This document shows, piece by piece, positions 61,328 through 64,000 of a DNA stretch of 64,000 nucleotides. Made by a program: the position numbers and the translations under genes. Each line of letters begins with the position of its first letter. The stretch's first letter is position 1. The DNA is from CAKRJP01 sp963597615 (GTDB lineage: Bacteria > Bacillota > Clostridia > Lachnospirales > Lachnospiraceae), in NCBI GenBank assembly GCA_963597615.1, contig CAVBQS010000040.1, forward strand, positions 8,723 through 72,722. The letters run 5' to 3'. The notes beneath the pieces were generated by a model, which had not been told where the DNA came from, searched no databases, and saw nothing but the letters and a program-made list of their open reading frames with translations.

Positions 61328-63955
61328 ATGGCAAACAAATGGGTTTATTTGTTCAGCGAGGGCAACGCGAACATGCGCGAACTTCTTGGTGGTAAGGGAG
61401 CCAACCTTGCAGAGATGACAAGTCTTGGATTACCGGTTCCTCAGGGATTCACAATTACAACAGAAGCTTGTACACAGTATTATGAGGATGGAAGAGAGAT
61501 TAATCAGGAGATTCAGGACCAGATTAACGAATACATTGTTAAGATGGAAGAGATTACCGGAAAGAAATTTGGGGATAGCGAAAATCCACTTCTAGTTTCT
61601 GTACGTTCAGGAGCGAGAGCTTCCATGCCTGGTATGATGGACACAATCCTTAACTTAGGACTAAATGAAACCGTAGTACTTGCAATTGCAGAAAAATCCA
61701 GCAACCCACGTTGGGCTTGGGATTGCTATAGAAGATTTATCCAAATGTACTCTGACGTAGTTATGGAGGTAGGCAAGAAATACTTCGAAGAGCTTATCGA
61801 CAAGATGAAAGCAGACAGAGGGGTTAAGCAGGATGTAGACCTTACAGCTGAGGACTTAAAAGAACTGGCAAATCAGTTTAAGGCGGAGTATAAGGCTAAG
61901 ATCGGTGAGGACTTCCCGGATGATCCTAAGGAGCAGTTAATGGGGGCCATTAAGGCAGTATTCCGCTCTTGGGATAATCCAAGAGCGAATGTATATCGCC
62001 GTGACAATGACATTCCTTATTCATGGGGAACTGCAGTTAATGTACAGTCCATGGCTTTCGGTAACATGGGAGATGACTGTGGAACAGGTGTTGCATTTAC
62101 CCGTGACCCAGCTACAGGAGAGAACGGACTTTTTGGTGAGTTCCTTACCAATGCTCAAGGAGAGGACGTTGTGGCAGGTGTTCGTACACCAATGCACATT
62201 TCTGAGATGGAAGAGAAGTTCCCAGAGGCTTTTGTAGAATTTAAGAAAGTATGCGAGACTTTGGAGAACCACTATAGAGATATGCAGGATATGGAGTTTA
62301 CCGTAGAGCATGGCAAGCTTTATATGTTACAGACCCGTAATGGTAAGAGAACTGCTCAGGCAGCTCTTAAGATTGCTTGTGATTTAGTAGATGAAGGTAT
62401 GAGAACAGAGGAAGAGGCAGTAGCTATGATCGATCCTCGTAACTTAGATACCTTGCTTCATCCACAGTTTGATGCCGCAGCATTAAAGGCTGCAACCCCA
62501 ATGGGTAAAGGACTTGGAGCTTCACCTGGAGCTGCTTGCGGTAAGATTGTATTCTCAGCAGAGGATGCAGTAGAGTGGGCAGAAAGAGGAGAGAAGGTTG
62601 TATTGGTTCGTCTAGAGACTTCTCCGGAAGATATTACAGGTATGAAGTCTGCGCAGGGTATCTTAACAGTACGTGGTGGAATGACCTCTCATGCAGCTGT
62701 AGTTGCCCGTGGAATGGGAACTTGCTGTGTATCTGGATGCGGCGATATTGCTATGGACGAGGCTAACAAGAAATTTACTTTGGCAGGCAAGGAATTCCGC
62801 GAGGGAGATGCCATCTCTATTGATGGAACTACAGGAAATATTTACGATGGATTGATTCCAACTGTAGATGCTACCATCGCAGGTGAGTTTGGACGGATTA
62901 TGGAGTGGGCTGATAAGTTCAGAACCCTTGGAGTACGTACCAACGCAGATACACCGGCAGATGCAAAGAAGGCAAGAGAGTTAGGAGCAGAGGGTATTGG
63001 TCTTTGCCGTACCGAGCATATGTTCTTCGACGAGGAGAGAATCGCAGCCTTCCGTGAGATGATTTGCTCTGACACAGTAGAAGAAAGAGAAGCAGCACTT
63101 GCTAAGATTCTTCCATACCAGCAGAGCGACTTTGAAGCTTTGTATGAGGCTCTAGAAGGCAATCCGGTTACCATCCGTTTCCTTGATCCACCGCTTCATG
63201 AGTTTGTTCCTACAGAGGAGGAGGATATTAAGAAATTAGCAGATGCCCAGGGTAAGAGCGTAGAAGAGATTAAGACCATTATCGATTCGCTTCATGAATT
63301 TAACCCAATGATGGGACACCGTGGATGCCGTCTTGCAGTTACCTATCCGGAGATTGCAAAGATGCAGACAAGAGCGGTGATCCGTGCTGCCATCAACGTA
63401 AAAGCAGCTCACCCAGACTGGGAAGTTGAACCAGAGATCATGATCCCATTGGTTGGAGACGTCAAAGAGCTTAAGTATGTAAAGAAATTCGTAGTAGAGA
63501 CAGCAGACGAGGAAATTAAGGCAGCTGGTGTAGAACTTAAGTACCAGGTAGGAACTATGATCGAGATTCCTAGAGCGGCTCTTACTGCAGATGAGATCGC
63601 AGAAGAAGCTGACTTCTTCTGCTTCGGAACCAACGACTTGACTCAGATGACCTTCGGATTCTCCCGTGATGATGCAGGAAAGTTCTTAGATGCCTACTAT
63701 GATGCAAAGATTTACGAGAACGATCCATTTGCTAAGTTAGACCAGCACGGCGTTGGAAAACTTATGGAGACAGCGGTGAAGCTTGGAAGACCGGCAAATG
63801 AGCACTTACATGTAGGAATCTGTGGAGAGCACGGTGGAGATCCATCATCCGTAGAATTCTGCCACAAGATCGGATTAGACTATGTATCATGCTCACCATT
63901 CCGTGTACCGATTGCACGTTTGGCAGCAGCTCAGGCAGCAATTAATAATAAATAA
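61328..63955 (+). CDS. ppdK: Pyruvate, phosphate dikinase
   Basis: 875 residues starting at ATG 61328 behind AGGAGG. Interconverts pyruvate, ATP and phosphate with PEP, AMP and pyrophosphate; in clostridial anaerobes it often runs in glycolysis as a pyrophosphate-linked alternative to pyruvate kinase. N-terminal ATP-grasp domain (about 1-340) with GGKGANLAEM, central phosphohistidine domain with GGMTSHAAVVARGMG (His about 456), and C-terminal PEP barrel with GTNDLTQMTFGFSRDD (about 763) and catalytic Cys in GICGEHGGDP (about 830). Complete. Only 45 bases of unannotated sequence follow to the window end. Confidence 0.98.
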   Translation: MANKWVYLFSEGNANMRELLGGKGANLAEMTSLGLPVPQGFTITTEACTQYYEDGREINQEIQDQINEYIVKMEEITGKKFGDSENPLLVSVRSGARASMPGMMDTILNLGLNETVVLAIAEKSSNPRWAWDCYRRFIQMYSDVVMEVGKKYFEELIDKMKADRGVKQDVDLTAEDLKELANQFKAEYKAKIGEDFPDDPKEQLMGAIKAVFRSWDNPRANVYRRDNDIPYSWGTAVNVQSMAFGNMGDDCGTGVAFTRDPATGENGLFGEFLTNAQGEDVVAGVRTPMHISEMEEKFPEAFVEFKKVCETLENHYRDMQDMEFTVEHGKLYMLQTRNGKRTAQAALKIACDLVDEGMRTEEEAVAMIDPRNLDTLLHPQFDAAALKAATPMGKGLGASPGAACGKIVFSAEDAVEWAERGEKVVLVRLETSPEDITGMKSAQGILTVRGGMTSHAAVVARGMGTCCVSGCGDIAMDEANKKFTLAGKEFREGDAISIDGTTGNIYDGLIPTVDATIAGEFGRIMEWADKFRTLGVRTNADTPADAKKARELGAEGIGLCRTEHMFFDEERIAAFREMICSDTVEEREAALAKILPYQQSDFEALYEALEGNPVTIRFLDPPLHEFVPTEEEDIKKLADAQGKSVEEIKTIIDSLHEFNPMMGHRGCRLAVTYPEIAKMQTRAVIRAAINVKAAHPDWEVEPEIMIPLVGDVKELKYVKKFVVETADEEIKAAGVELKYQVGTMIEIPRAALTADEIAEEADFFCFGTNDLTQMTFGFSRDDAGKFLDAYYDAKIYENDPFAKLDQHGVGKLMETAVKLGRPANEHLHVGICGEHGGDPSSVEFCHKIGLDYVSCSPFRVPIARLAAAQAAINNK

Positions 63956-64000
63956 CTAAGACTTCCCATACCCCAAGTGGGGTTCGCACCTTGAAAATTC

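Overview
The window is AT-rich chromosomal DNA of a Gram-positive anaerobe, most likely a gut-type member of the Clostridia (Lachnospiraceae-like). The basis is strong AGGAGG ribosome-binding sites, YesMN/LplABC-style sugar uptake, a T-box in front of the trp operon, CIRCE operators, an ECF transporter set, pyruvate phosphate dikinase and a dimeric-type glycyl-tRNA synthetase. No phage, insertion sequence, CRISPR array, rRNA or tRNA gene was seen. The species call is inference.

Region 1 (1-18025) is a carbohydrate locus: an edge-truncated AraC regulator diverges from a GH42 beta-galactosidase, followed by a YicI-type GH31 alpha-xylosidase and a GH3 beta-glucosidase. Facing them are a GH94 cellobiose phosphorylase and a DUF624 protein, and then a three-gene ABC importer (two permeases and a lipoprotein) with a YesN/YesM two-component system. 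None of the enzymes has a signal peptide, so the set fits import and cytoplasmic dismantling of xyloglucan oligosaccharides.

Region 2 (18026-25434) is a heat-shock block: two Hsp20 genes, a zinc-finger-less DnaJ-type protein and ClpB. Three CIRCE-type operators are each built into the -35 box of a promoter. A MATE transporter and a cytidylate-kinase-like gene lie between. Region 3 (25435-33496) holds a YitT protein and a complete trpEGDCFBA operon behind a Trp T-box whose terminator domain is duplicated in inverted orientation just before trpE.

Region 4 (33497-44217) contains a zinc-ribbon Q/N-rich membrane protein, two RelA/SpoT-family synthetase genes facing each other and a stand-alone HD hydrolase of the alarmone-hydrolase type. 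It also holds thioredoxin and thioredoxin reductase, carbamate kinase, NrdR, TruA, an SDR, a TetR regulator, and a GntR regulator with a clear TTGTATACAA operator array in front of proC. Region 5 (44218-49138) has a cyclophilin, the ECF energising module EcfA1-EcfA2-EcfT, a second TruA and, on the other strand, an ECF substrate-binding component.

Region 6 (49139-64000) opens with a histidine-rich CobW GTPase, a CobW-like GTPase fused to a domain resembling YcgQ/DUF1980, and an NhaC-type antiporter. It continues with an M16C presequence-type protease, era, recO, glyS, an M18 aminopeptidase and ppdK. Two related long inverted-repeat elements (44384-44513 and 59433-59613, in opposite orientation) form a small dispersed repeat family. 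The best candidates for something undescribed are this repeat family, the inverted T-box duplication, the alarmone gene set, and the CobW/DUF1980-like fusion pair.
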